Shown piece after piece: positions 54,956 through 63,684 of a stretch of 64,000 nt of DNA. A model generated the notes under the pieces. That model was given only the letters and a program-made list of their open reading frames with translations, was not told where the DNA came from and made no database searches. The DNA comes from JACIWG01 sp049969935. Lineage in GTDB: Archaea; Thermoproteota; Nitrososphaeria; JACIWG01. The stretch covers positions 62,001 to 126,000 of the forward strand of contig JBMFNX010000001.1 of NCBI GenBank assembly GCA_049969935.1, in the 5' to 3' direction. The first letter of the stretch is position 1. Each line of letters opens with the position of its first letter. The translations under genes and the position numbers were made by a program.

Positions 54956-55582
54956 CTAATTCACTTCTACCAAATAATATTCTCTTAAAAGAGATGGTCT
55001 CTTGATCACTTTTATCCTTCCATAATCGCTATTGTAAAGATGTAGTCTAGTGTCTTTTGATTTTAGTTCCCATTCTTCCTTATTTTCAGAAATAAAGTAA
55101 ATAATCTGTTGTACCATATCCTTTAAAAATCTTATTTTCGATTTATGAAGTTTAAGTTCCCTTTCATAAAATTCTAATACTTTGGTTAAAGAAAGCCACC
55201 TAAAGAAAATTATTGCCACTGTGCCCCATCCCAGTGCCATAAGTATATTTAAATCTAGATATCCAAATGAAAAGATGTATATGATTGAAAACATATATGC
55301 GAAGATAAATATCCTAAGTAAAAGTTTTGTTATCAAAAAAATTTTCGCATAGAAACGTGCACTAGGGTCCTTGGCTGGTAAGTTTATTATGTAATCAGCA
55401 ACCTCAAATATTCTTTTTTGTCCAGTTTTATCGATTTTATGTTTAATTATATCCTTGACTTCCTCAAACTTAACCTTAACTTTTTTTAAATCGACATTTC
55501 TTCCTGTAGTATATCCATCTAAAGCTTCAGCTAAGAAAAGCAAGCTATTCAATGTATTCTTATCCACTCTAATGTTTTTCAT
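54956..55582 (-). CDS. two-TM protein of unknown function
   Basis: A 208-residue protein. A helical, charged N-terminal domain (about 1-80), two TM helices (about 82-105 and 112-130), then a helical region (about 135-170) and a short C-terminal domain. Both soluble parts should lie in the cytoplasm. It is the first gene of a two-gene operon; the next starts one base after its stop. No family is recognised. Confidence 0.7.
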   Translation of the reverse strand: MKNIRVDKNTLNSLLFLAEALDGYTTGRNVDLKKVKVKFEEVKDIIKHKIDKTGQKRIFEVADYIINLPAKDPSARFYAKIFLITKLLLRIFIFAYMFSIIYIFSFGYLDLNILMALGWGTVAIIFFRWLSLTKVLEFYERELKLHKSKIRFLKDMVQQIIYFISENKEEWELKSKDTRLHLYNSDYGRIKVIKRPSLLREYYLVEVN

Positions 55583-55750
55583 GTTTTTCTTCGCTTTACT
55601 ATTAAGGATTAATAAGTATTTGCAAATTGTATTCGATCAATATATTTAATATAAAAGTTAATAATTTACATTTTTTGATTAAAAAATTAAAATTTATTAT
55701 AAAATTGAAAGAGTAATACTTAAATATAAAGAATGTAAAGGGATTGATTT

Positions 55751-57460
55751 ATGTCGCAGGAAGCGCCCACTCTATTCGTTAGGAGAGCTTCTGGTTTAGT
55801 TAGAACAATAGGTCCGTTCACTGCATTTATGATAGTCTTCAGTCATACAGTTGGTGGTGGTATCCATAAACTAGCTGTACAGGCAGCCTATAATAGCCCA
55901 GGCGCCTATATCCCATATTCTTTCCTCGTTACCGGCTTACTAGCTGGATTACCAACTGCCATAATATATACAATGCTTGGATCGATGATGCCCAGAACTG
56001 GTGGTGACTATATATTTATAACCAGAGGCTTAAGCCCAATACTTGGTTTTGTGGCTTCATGGGGCTTCTGGTTCACTGAAGTCCTAAGTTATGGTATTAT
56101 TGCATGGTATTCAATAGACTTTTTTGCTGGAGCATTGACAATCTCTGGCGTTGTACTTAATAATCCTGGGTTAACTGGCTTCGCTCAATGGCTTTCGACA
56201 ACTGAAGGACACTGGATCGTAGGCTCCATCTTTGTATTTGGTTTTGCTCTACTTGCATTATTTGGTATGCGCGTGTATAGTTGGGTAGTGAACATACTTG
56301 GTACTCTAGCAATAATAGGCGTACTTACAAATCTCATAATTCTGGGAGGTTTTGGTCTTGCTGCGGGTGCATCAGTTGTAGGTTGGGATAGAGTATTCGG
56401 TGCAGGTGCATACGAAAAAATAGTGCAGAAATCATTCGAATTATCCTCTCAATATAAGGGTGTTTTTCCAGTCTCTGAATTCAGTTGGAGTGACACAATG
56501 CGCGCTGGAATTGGGGCAATATGGGCCTACATCGGTATTACATCCGCTGTATATGTAGGTGGTGAAATAAAATCTCCGTCTAAAACATTGTTTATTTCAC
56601 AAGTACTTGGCACAATTGTTATCATGCTCTACTATATTGGGTTACCGGCTCTAGTTTATAATGCTTGGCGTGTGCCATCTGAAGTTTTAGATAAAACAGG
56701 AGCAAGTAAAATTCTAGAGCAAATGAATGTACCAAAAGATAGGGTTTACTTTATTGCACTTTACCAATTCCTAATGAACAATTGGGGTTCAAAAAATGTT
56801 GCAGCTCTCTTAGGTGTACCTGAAGCACATCTTCTCCCAGCTGGTGTAGTCACCACATATACTGTTACCCTTCTGCCTCCAGAATTGGCATGGTTCCAAG
56901 TATTAAATGGAATATTGGTTGGGATCGTATTACTAAAGGATATACCGGCGTTTTTCCTTGTAAGCAGTAGAATGATTTTTGCTTGGTCCTTTGACAGGTT
57001 CTTCCCTGAAATTTTCTCCAGAGTAAATAGTACATTTAATAGTCCACACTGGGCAATAATTCTAACAATGGTCGGTGGCTTACTTGGTGTTGTGCTTAAC
57101 ATACTAAGTGGTGAATGGTTGGCCTCAGTCGATACAACAATGCTGTATCAATTTGCCGTAATGGTTGCAGGTTTATCTGCAGCAGTTTTACCTTTTATAA
57201 GGTCAGACATTTATGAAAAATCTTCTGCAAAATACTCTATATTCGGTATTCCTCTTCTAAGTCTTTTCGGAATACTCGCGTTTGGTTCAAACTTTTACTT
57301 CCTAATTGTAGCTGGAACATGGTTGAATCCAGAAAGAGACCTTGTTATGCAAACCTTCTGGATGGCACTAGGTGTTGCGATATTTACAGGATACCTTATT
57401 AAGAATGTGAAGCGTGGCATAGACGTGAAAACAATATATACTGAAATTCCACCAGCTTAG
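55751..57460 (+). CDS. APC-superfamily amino-acid permease
   Basis: A 569-residue transporter with 12-14 TM helices. The family helix 1 has FSHTVGGGIHK (G-rich break), and GGDYIFITRG and ISSAVYVGGEIKSP-like TSAVYVGGEIKSPSKT (about 258-275) match APC helices. It should import amino acids or polyamines with H+ or Na+. A TATA-like TTAAATATAAAG lies about 25-30 nt before the ATG, implying a leaderless message. The next two genes are on the same strand 33-60 nt away. Confidence 0.85.
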   Translation: MSQEAPTLFVRRASGLVRTIGPFTAFMIVFSHTVGGGIHKLAVQAAYNSPGAYIPYSFLVTGLLAGLPTAIIYTMLGSMMPRTGGDYIFITRGLSPILGFVASWGFWFTEVLSYGIIAWYSIDFFAGALTISGVVLNNPGLTGFAQWLSTTEGHWIVGSIFVFGFALLALFGMRVYSWVVNILGTLAIIGVLTNLIILGGFGLAAGASVVGWDRVFGAGAYEKIVQKSFELSSQYKGVFPVSEFSWSDTMRAGIGAIWAYIGITSAVYVGGEIKSPSKTLFISQVLGTIVIMLYYIGLPALVYNAWRVPSEVLDKTGASKILEQMNVPKDRVYFIALYQFLMNNWGSKNVAALLGVPEAHLLPAGVVTTYTVTLLPPELAWFQVLNGILVGIVLLKDIPAFFLVSSRMIFAWSFDRFFPEIFSRVNSTFNSPHWAIILTMVGGLLGVVLNILSGEWLASVDTTMLYQFAVMVAGLSAAVLPFIRSDIYEKSSAKYSIFGIPLLSLFGILAFGSNFYFLIVAGTWLNPERDLVMQTFWMALGVAIFTGYLIKNVKRGIDVKTIYTEIPPA

Positions 57461-57520
57461 CTCTCTCCCCTATTTTTTAATTTTTAAATATGGTTGAAAC
57501 CGAAGGGTAGATGGCTCATC

Positions 57521-58477
57521 TTGACTAAAATATTTTTCGCCGTTGATGTGCACGGAAGCACTCCTGTGTGGAGAAAATGGATAAATGTAGTAAATATGTA
57601 TAAAGTAGATATACTTATTCTTGCTGGAGACTTAACAGGTAAAGCTGTAGTACCCATCTTTAGAAAAGATAACGAATATGAAGCAACAATCTTTAATAAG
57701 AAATATACGGCGAAGAATGAAGAGGAGTTAAAGAAGATTCAAGATATAATCGAAAATATGGCATATTACTATGCCATTATGACAAAGGAAGAAGCAAATG
57801 AAATATCAAAAGACCCTAAAAAAATGGACTTGTTATTTAAAAATGCTATGATAGGTCGTCTAAGGAAATGGTTGGACTTACTACTGGAAAAGGTTGACAC
57901 CAAAAATGTGATAACAATTGTAATGCCAGGTAATGACGACGAACAGTACATTGATGAAACTATAAAAAGTTATGAAGATCGAAGCATCCTCTATCCATTA
58001 GATAAAACAATAACATTGCCTCACAACTATGAACTTGTATCTCATGAATTTGTTAATCCCACACCTTGGCGCACACCACGTGAAGCAGAAGAGGATAAAT
58101 TGTATAAAATTGTTGAAGAAAAAATAAAAAGGTCCAATGTAAAAGATTATTCAAAGGCCATCTTTAATTTCCACTGCCCACCATTTAATACAAATCTTGA
58201 TCTCGCTCCAAAATTGGACAAGAATATGAAAATTGTGTATGTAGGTGGCAAACCTTCAATGATTCATGTAGGTAGTACTTCAATAAGAAAGTTAATTGAA
58301 AAATATCAACCTGCACTCGGATTACATGGTCATATTCACGAAAGCTATGCAAGTGATAAAATAGGAAATTCTATCGTACTTAATCCTGGTAGCGAATATA
58401 CTGAAGGTATCTTAAGAGGATTTTTTATAGAATATGATTCTGAAGGGATAAAAAATTATTGGAAAATTGAGGGGTAA
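57521..58477 (+). CDS. calcineurin-like metallophosphoesterase
   Basis: A 318-residue phosphoesterase. The chosen TTG gives MTKIFFAVDVHGS, with the D-x-H site at the N-terminus; LAGDLTG, VMPGNDDEQ (GNDD in place of GNHD), NFHCPPF and GLHGHIHES complete the metal site. A TATA-like TTTTTAAATATG about 30-40 nt upstream supports this start over the TTG at 57494. The next gene begins on the base after its TAA, so the two are coupled. Confidence 0.85.
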   Translation: MTKIFFAVDVHGSTPVWRKWINVVNMYKVDILILAGDLTGKAVVPIFRKDNEYEATIFNKKYTAKNEEELKKIQDIIENMAYYYAIMTKEEANEISKDPKKMDLLFKNAMIGRLRKWLDLLLEKVDTKNVITIVMPGNDDEQYIDETIKSYEDRSILYPLDKTITLPHNYELVSHEFVNPTPWRTPREAEEDKLYKIVEEKIKRSNVKDYSKAIFNFHCPPFNTNLDLAPKLDKNMKIVYVGGKPSMIHVGSTSIRKLIEKYQPALGLHGHIHESYASDKIGNSIVLNPGSEYTEGILRGFFIEYDSEGIKNYWKIEG

Positions 58478-59299
58478 GTGGTGGCTAGTGCACATTTTGT
58501 CGGGTTAAGCGAAGAAGAGTTTATAAATGAAGCATTAAAAATTGTTTCAAAAGCAAAGGAAAAAGATATTATTCTGAGAATATTAGGTTCATTAGCTGTT
58601 CACTTGTATGTCTCCAATGATCCAAGAGCTCTCGCACTACATAGAAAAAGATTTGGGGATTCAACGCATGTGTTCACAGATTTAGATCTAGTCGGATATG
58701 GAAAGCAAAGAGGTTCGATTGAAAAATTTTTTAACGGGCTCCAGTATCAACCAGATAGAATTGTCAACTGTATATTTGGTGACCGTAGACTAATATTCTA
58801 TCATCCAAAAGGATACTTTACTGTCGACGTCTTCTTGAATAAATTAGAGTTTAGTCATGATGTGTACTTTGGAGATAAACCAGGTAAAGGTCGGTTAGAA
58901 CTTACATATCCTGCAATAACTCCTACTGACGTGGTTCTAGAAAAGTTGCAAATTCATAAAATAAACAGAAAAGACTTAATTGACCTTGCTGCCCTTTTCC
59001 TAGTAAAAGACATAAATTCTGAGCCCCTATCAATTGATGGTTCATATATAGCCAAAATTCTCGCCCAAGATTGGGGATTCTGGTATGATGCAACAAATAA
59101 TTTAAACGCATTAAAATATGTTGTAAAAGAACTTTATGATTCAAAGGAGCTTCAAGAAGATATATACTCAAAAATTATTAACAGAATTAATTTACTTCTA
59201 ACAATTATAGATAAAGAGCCCAAATCGAAAGATTGGATAAAAAGAAGCCAACTTGGAACAAAAAAACCTTGGTATAGGGAAGTCGAAGACTTATTCTAA
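58478..59299 (+). CDS. nucleotidyltransferase-fold protein
   Basis: A 273-residue protein with the polymerase-beta-like nucleotidyltransferase (AbiEii/MNT-type) motifs: RILGSLAVHLY (GS helix, about 33-43), HVFTDLDLVGYGK (D-x-D, about 65-77) and FTVDVFLNKLEF (third Asp, about 117). PTDVVLEKLQIHKINRKDLIDLAAL then matches the helical part of this group. The start is a GTG directly after the phosphoesterase stop. Such proteins often modify RNA, tRNA or proteins with NMP. Confidence 0.8.
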   Translation: MVASAHFVGLSEEEFINEALKIVSKAKEKDIILRILGSLAVHLYVSNDPRALALHRKRFGDSTHVFTDLDLVGYGKQRGSIEKFFNGLQYQPDRIVNCIFGDRRLIFYHPKGYFTVDVFLNKLEFSHDVYFGDKPGKGRLELTYPAITPTDVVLEKLQIHKINRKDLIDLAALFLVKDINSEPLSIDGSYIAKILAQDWGFWYDATNNLNALKYVVKELYDSKELQEDIYSKIINRINLLLTIIDKEPKSKDWIKRSQLGTKKPWYREVEDLF

Positions 59300-59351
59300 T
59301 TTTCTTGACTATTTCCAACAATTCTAATTATAATTAATAGAATTAAATGGT

Positions 59352-59426
59352 GGGGTCGATGGGATTTGAACCCATGCTTTCACGGGCCCGAACCGTGCAG
59401 CCTAGACCAGACTAGCTGACGACCCC
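59352..59426 (-). tRNA. tRNA-Pro (CGG)
   Basis: Acceptor GGGGTCG/CGACCCC with discriminator A on the minus strand. The anticodon loop TTCGGGC on CACGG/CCGTG gives CGG. No intron. Divergent from tRNA-Met. Confidence 0.93.
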
Positions 59427-59456
59427 TTTCTCCCCCTTTCATCATCAAAAGATAAC

Positions 59457-59468
59457 CATATATACCCC
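59457..59468 (+). promoter_or_regulatory. TATA box of tRNA-Met
   Basis: CATATATACCCC lies about 25 nt before base 59486, so the transcript should begin at or just before the decoy acceptor copy (59486-59497) rather than at the mature tRNA. Confidence 0.5.
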
Positions 59469-59485
59469 TTATTAAATCTAAGGTT

Positions 59486-59497
59486 GATGCCGAGAGC
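59486..59497 (+). other. leader copy of the tRNA-Met acceptor strand
   Basis: GATGCCGAGAGC pairs perfectly over 12 bp with GCTCTCGGCATC (59593-59604), the mature 3' acceptor with its flanks. The genuine 5' acceptor strand (59499-59506) pairs over only 8 bp with the same 3' strand. The leader copy would be removed by RNase P with the rest of the 5' leader. Confidence 0.7.
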
Positions 59498-59499
59498 GT

Positions 59500-59602
59500 G
59501 CCGAGATACATTTTGCTCGAAAGCTCAGCCTGGTTAGAGCGCTGGACTCATAATCCAGAGGCCGCGGGTTCGAAACCTCAGGCGAAAAGCCCGCTCTCGG
59601 CA
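59500..59602 (+). tRNA. elongator tRNA-Met (CAT) with two 14-nt introns
   Basis: Removal of 59508-59521 and 59575-59588 gives a normal 75-nt tRNA: acceptor GCCGAGA/TCTCGGC, T8-A9, D arm GCTC/GAGC, anticodon arm CTGGA-CTCATAA-TCCAG, T arm GCGGG-TTCGAAG-CCCGC, discriminator A. Intron 1 (position 8/9): outer helix GTGC/GCTC (one T-T mismatch), central helix CGAG/CTCG, bulges ATA and AAA. Intron 2 (T-loop): outer GCGGG/CCCGC, central TTCG/CGAA, bulges AAA and AAG. The sequence is of elongator type, not initiator. Confidence 0.85.
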
Positions 59603-59683
59603 TCTCCATACTTAGAAAAATTTTCTATACCTTAAATTAATTCTAGTATCTTAGTATCGTGAAAAAAGTTATTGATAAACTGG

Positions 59684-59768
59684 TGCGGGGGGTGGGATTT
59701 GAACCCACGAACCCCTACGGGACAGGGTTCTGAGCCCTGCGCCTTTGACCTGGCTTGGCAACCCCCGC
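59684..59768 (-). tRNA. tRNA-Leu (CAG)
   Basis: Acceptor GCGGGGG/CCCCCGC with discriminator A on the minus strand. The anticodon loop CTCAGAA on CAGGG/CCCTG gives CAG. The variable arm is long. CCA follows at 59681-59683 and appears gene-encoded. No intron. Confidence 0.93.
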
Positions 59769-59908
59769 ACACTAACATAGTATAAAAGTTCAATTTTATA
59801 AAAATTAAATCAAATGCTATCAATACCTACATTATAATAATCTTGTATTCTACCAGCTTTCCTTATTTAAAGAACAATTTAAATATAAAAAGCCTTTCTA
59901 TGTTCTGG

Positions 59909-60077
59909 CGATGTTGTCACGATAATTTTTTGCTGATGATTTTGTATACTGAAGGCGAAGCGAAAACATTCTACAGTAACCTCTCCTATAATCAAACACC
60001 AAAATCCATAACAAGATACATAAGCTCATTTACAGCAATATAAAACTAGATTCCAAACAAGCTATCGTGACAGTATC
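59909..60077. mobile_element. MITE-like element with 8-bp target duplication
   Basis: The ends are inverted copies: GATGTTGTCACGAT at 59909-59922 and ATCGTGACAGTATC at 60064-60077 (12 of 14 match). The element is flanked by exact 8-bp direct repeats GTTCTGGC (59901-59908 and 60078-60085). At 169 bp it has no transposase. Eight-base duplications occur in several IS families (for example IS6 and IS256), so the parent cannot be named. Confidence 0.75.
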
Positions 60078-60092
60078 GTTCTGGCTTTGTGT

Positions 60093-60775
60093 ATGAGTAA
60101 TATGGAAGTGAATATTGAAAATAAAATTAATGAAATAAGAATGTTGATAGAAAAAATAAATGAACCAAGCATTCAGAGAAGAAACATTATATGTGATCGA
60201 AAAATGCTTATTTCAACCACCATATGTATTTTCTCCTGCGGCTAAGAAGGCACATCATTCTTATCCGGGTGGTCTAATCGATCATTTAATTTCTACTACT
60301 AATATCGCATTATCTATTGCAACTCAATTAGAGAAAATTTATGGCTATAATATTGATTTTGATACTATAATATCAGCTGGTCTTCTACATGACATTATGA
60401 AACCAATAACCTACAACTTAAAAAGAATCTGATAAAAATTCTCCTATAGGCCACTACCTTGATCACTTAACATAAAGTGCAATAAAATTATTCCAAGAAG
60501 GTTTTCCACTAAAATTATTCATGCTGTCGCAGCTCATCATGGTGAAGCCAGTCCAACCCGCCCTGAAACAATTGAGGCGATGATAATTCATCTTGCTGAC
60601 TATATTGACTCAAAACTAAACGGAGATATTTTACGAAAAGCAAGGAATATCTGCCAAGAAGAACTAAATGAACCTCTCGAATTTAATAACATAGGTCAAG
60701 TTTTAGATGTTTTTTAAAAAAATACTTGATAAAGCACAAGCTGAACTTACAATATCTTTATCCTCAAAGACTTAA
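60093..60775 (+). pseudogene. decayed HD-domain phosphohydrolase
   Basis: The remains of an ~225-residue HD hydrolase are spread over several frames: MSNMEVNIENKI...EKINEP (60093 frame), AFREETLYVIEK...HHSYPGGLIDHLIS...AGLLHDIMKPITYN, SDKNSPIGHYLDHLT, then a TAA, SAIKLFQEGFPLK, and IIHAVAAHHGEASPTRPETIEAMIIHLADYIDSK. At least four frameshifts and one in-frame stop separate them. All HD metal motifs are still readable, so decay is recent. A transposable element sits just upstream. Confidence 0.85.
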
Positions 60776-60808
60776 ATTTTTTAAACTCCTCTTGACAATT
60801 GTCCTATA

Positions 60809-60907
60809 GCCGGGGTGCCTGAGTGGTCAAAAGGGCCGGCCTCGAGATCTTACAAGAAAGCCGGTAACGGTCCGTCCGTTGCAAGGGTTCAAATCCCTTC
60901 CCCGGCG
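60809..60907 (+). tRNA. tRNA-Ser (CGA) with a 12-nt intron
   Basis: Acceptor GCCGGGG/CCCCGGC with discriminator G. The anticodon stem CCGGC/GCCGG encloses a 19-nt loop; a bulge-helix-bulge with central helix CTCG/CAAG (one mismatch) and bulges AGA and AAA removes 60847-60858 at position 37/38, leaving CTCGAGA with anticodon CGA (60843-60845). Long variable arm. Confidence 0.88.
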
Positions 60908-61047
60908 CTAATCTATTGTATTCTAAAAAATATCGAATACTAAATTATTAAAAAACCTTATTTATTTAATGCAATAAATTTTATTTCTCCAATTGGTTTA
61001 AGTTAACAAGCCTTGCATATAAGCAACTCTTTATTGTAATTTTTTCT

Positions 61048-61069
61048 GGGATATCACTTTTTATATCCC
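61048..61069. other. hairpin in intergenic region
   Basis: GGGATAT and ATATCCC are separated by 8 nt (CACTTTTT). It lies between tRNA-Ser and the UPF0147 gene, which is read toward it, and could terminate that transcript. The other ~180 nt of the gap hold no feature I can support. Confidence 0.3.
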
Positions 61070-61109
61070 AAAATTTTGATTTTTAATAAATTTTTCCTAA
61101 AATCGGTAC

Positions 61110-61382
61110 TTAATCCCTTATATTTTCTAGACAGCTTATTGCATCATATATTTTTACTCTAGCAAATATAGGTAGATTTGGGTCTTCACTTATTTCAGTT
61201 AATATCGCTACAGCATTCGCAGCTCTGACACCGAGTTTTCCTGTCCCCTTTTGCAAGTCTGTCATAATTTCTTTTATTGTTTTTCTAATGTTTCTTGGAA
61301 CTGTTACTGTTTCAGAAATATTTTGTAATACAGCCAATGCTTTATTAACTCTTTCTTGGTTCTCCTTATTAATTGTTGACAA
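61110..61382 (-). CDS. UPF0147 family protein
   Basis: A 90-residue helical protein of the archaeal UPF0147 family, without a known role. The family stretch VPRNIRKTIKEIMTDL, then GVRAANAVAILTEISEDPNLPIFAR (in parts), is well kept. It is 77 nt downstream of hef on the same strand. Confidence 0.9.
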   Translation of the reverse strand: MSTINKENQERVNKALAVLQNISETVTVPRNIRKTIKEIMTDLQKGTGKLGVRAANAVAILTEISEDPNLPIFARVKIYDAISCLENIRD

Positions 61383-61459
61383 TTTCTATACACCTCCATT
61401 TAAAAATTATGCCCCTATTATATCCCCCAAATTATTTAATTTAAATCTTCTATTTTTTG

Positions 61460-63589
61460 TTACTTAAGTTTATTATAATCCAAAGTTACTATTTCCCTTA
61501 TTCTTTTTGCAATAGACTCACCAATACCCTTTACTTCCATTAATTCCTTTTTATCAGCAGTAAAGATTCTTTGCAGTGTACCAAACTTTTCTAATAATCT
61601 CTCTGCTAAAACTGTACTTATCCCTGGTATTCCAGCTAATATATATTTTTGAATTTCTTTCATGTTAACAGGCTTGACTCCTTCACGAATCTTTATGCTT
61701 TTCTTTTTTTCAAGTTGCTCCCTTTTTGCAATACTATAAAGCAAGAAGGCAGTTTCTGAGGGGTTCTCAGTTATTATTACAGGAATATTATAGTCTGAAA
61801 TCAGACTAGCTAGTGCTCCATAAAATGAATTTAGAGTGATTCTTTCCACAACCCCTTCTTTCTCTATTATCATAATTGGTTTTGAATAGTGCTGTTTAAG
61901 ATTCAGTGCTTGTGAAAAAAGTCTTCCATCTATCACTGATTCAACAAAATCCTTTATTGTCTTCCTCTCAACACAGATTTCTTCTGATAATAAAAAGTCC
62001 CCTATTTCTAATGATTGTTCTTCTATTTCTATATCGTATTTTGAAAGTTCTGACTTTATTTCTTGTTTCTCTCTATAGTCTACAATTACTTTTAATTTCT
62101 TTAATTCATTACCAATTGGATTAATAAAGTGTTCTAAAGGTAATATTTTCACCTCTTTTTTTATTTCTTTAATTACTTTTTCAGCTTTTCTCTTACCTGC
62201 CCAAAAGAGTGCTTCTTCTTTTGTTCCTTCCATAATTAAAGCAATAACCTCACCTTTCTTTTTCCTTCCTGTTCTTCCCTTTCTTTGAACAAATCTTATT
62301 GCATCAGAAACATTATCATAAAAAATTACAGTATTGCATTCGGTTATATCTAATCCCTCTTCACCCACTCTTGTCGCAAATAGTACCTTGCATTCACCCT
62401 CTCTCATTTTCTCTAGAACTTCTAACTGTTCTTTTTGAGATTGGCTTAGCCTTCCTTTCTTTCCAATTAAATAAGCTCCTTGGATATTCCAATTTTTTGC
62501 TTTTTCAAAAAGCATTTTCGTAGCATATTTATAATTAGTAAAAACTATTACCTTATCTTTTTCTCTCGCTCTCATTAAAATCTTCTTCAATTCAATTACT
62601 TTTGGATGTTCCTCGCCAATAATTTGCATACCCTTTGCTATCTCATAAGCTGTTCTAAAATCGGTGTCACTTTTAAGTTGCATAATACTCTTTCCTTTTC
62701 TCAAAAGGATTTTCTCACAATAATCAACAAATGGTTCAATACCATATGTTTCAACAAGGTTAAGGCAATGATGCAATCTGATCAATGAATTAATTATAAT
62801 TTTGTTTTCCATATTCATTTCTTTCTTACGTAGTTCTAAAAGTTCCTTAACAGATCTTATTTTAGAAAAGTTTATACTTTTATTTTCCAATTGTTTACTA
62901 ATATTTTCAATAGATTTAAGTAAGCTTTGTCTTATTACATTTAAGGCGGGTGTCTGCTTTATTTTTATTATTGTAATCTTTGAGCCAAAAATGTATTTTC
63001 TAACTTCTGGCTCCTCCTCTGTTATAGTTTCTACAGTGTTTAAGTTTAGTGAATCCAAAATACTTTGAACTTTTTCTTTTTCAGCTGGAGGCGATGCAGT
63101 AAATCCAATTATTCTAATTTCTTTTTTCCTATCATTGATCTTCTTTCCTAATATTGAATATGGATGATTGCCAACTGCATGATGTGCTTCATCAAAAATT
63201 ATGGCATAGAAATCTTCTATACTAAATATATTTTTTTCTAAATCACTTAAGGTTACCTCAGCTGTAGCGATAACAATCCTCTTTTTCCATGCCTCTATTC
63301 GTTCTTCTAATTTTTTTTCTCCAGTAACCTCCGAAATTTCTTTATATTCTAAATCCAGTATTTCCCTTAGTGTAATGGTGTGCTGTCCAACTAAAACACG
63401 AGTCGGTGCAATTATTAAAAATCTTCTTATATTATTTTCAATTAAAGATTTTGCAATAAATAATGCTGCAATAATAGTTTTACCTAATCCTGTCGGTGCT
63501 ATAATTAAACAATTCCTCCTAAGACATACGTCTGAAAGTTTATCCTGATATTCTCTAAATTCAACTTTATTCTTTTTTATAAATTGCAT
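61460..63589 (-). CDS. hef: Hef helicase-nuclease (FANCM/XPF family)
   Basis: A 709-residue fork-repair enzyme. The N-terminal SF2 helicase has IIAPTGLGKTII (about 29-40), IFDEAHHAV (DEAH, about 133-141), and QRKGRTGRKKKG. The C-terminal XPF nuclease (about 505-620) has IGDFLLSEEICVERKTIKDF with the GD...ERK...D catalytic residues, followed by two helix-hairpin-helix motifs (LAGIPGISTVLAERLL, VKGIGESIAKRI). Crenarchaeal XPF lacks the helicase half, so the full-length form is of euryarchaeal type. It is divergent from priL. Confidence 0.95.
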   Translation of the reverse strand: MQFIKKNKVEFREYQDKLSDVCLRRNCLIIAPTGLGKTIIAALFIAKSLIENNIRRFLIIAPTRVLVGQHTITLREILDLEYKEISEVTGEKKLEERIEAWKKRIVIATAEVTLSDLEKNIFSIEDFYAIIFDEAHHAVGNHPYSILGKKINDRKKEIRIIGFTASPPAEKEKVQSILDSLNLNTVETITEEEPEVRKYIFGSKITIIKIKQTPALNVIRQSLLKSIENISKQLENKSINFSKIRSVKELLELRKKEMNMENKIIINSLIRLHHCLNLVETYGIEPFVDYCEKILLRKGKSIMQLKSDTDFRTAYEIAKGMQIIGEEHPKVIELKKILMRAREKDKVIVFTNYKYATKMLFEKAKNWNIQGAYLIGKKGRLSQSQKEQLEVLEKMREGECKVLFATRVGEEGLDITECNTVIFYDNVSDAIRFVQRKGRTGRKKKGEVIALIMEGTKEEALFWAGKRKAEKVIKEIKKEVKILPLEHFINPIGNELKKLKVIVDYREKQEIKSELSKYDIEIEEQSLEIGDFLLSEEICVERKTIKDFVESVIDGRLFSQALNLKQHYSKPIMIIEKEGVVERITLNSFYGALASLISDYNIPVIITENPSETAFLLYSIAKREQLEKKKSIKIREGVKPVNMKEIQKYILAGIPGISTVLAERLLEKFGTLQRIFTADKKELMEVKGIGESIAKRIREIVTLDYNKLK

Positions 63590-63684
63590 AACGCGCCTTT
63601 TCTTTATCCAAATATCAGTTTAATTAAAGTTTCTGAAAGCTAATTAAATAGGTATTAATAATAAAGTAGGGTGAGCTCTCTTAA

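Noticed and set aside
59486..59602. Reading the first acceptor copy (59489-59495) as the true 5' end of tRNA-Met, or the locus as a permuted tRNA
   Set aside because: Using the first copy gives no bulge-helix-bulge and no T8-A9; using the second gives both introns a proper motif and a standard tRNA. No permuted order of arms is needed.
59843..60043. A 66-codon frame left of the HD pseudogene
   Set aside because: It starts outside and ends inside the MITE-like element; its sequence resembles no protein, so it is likely chance.
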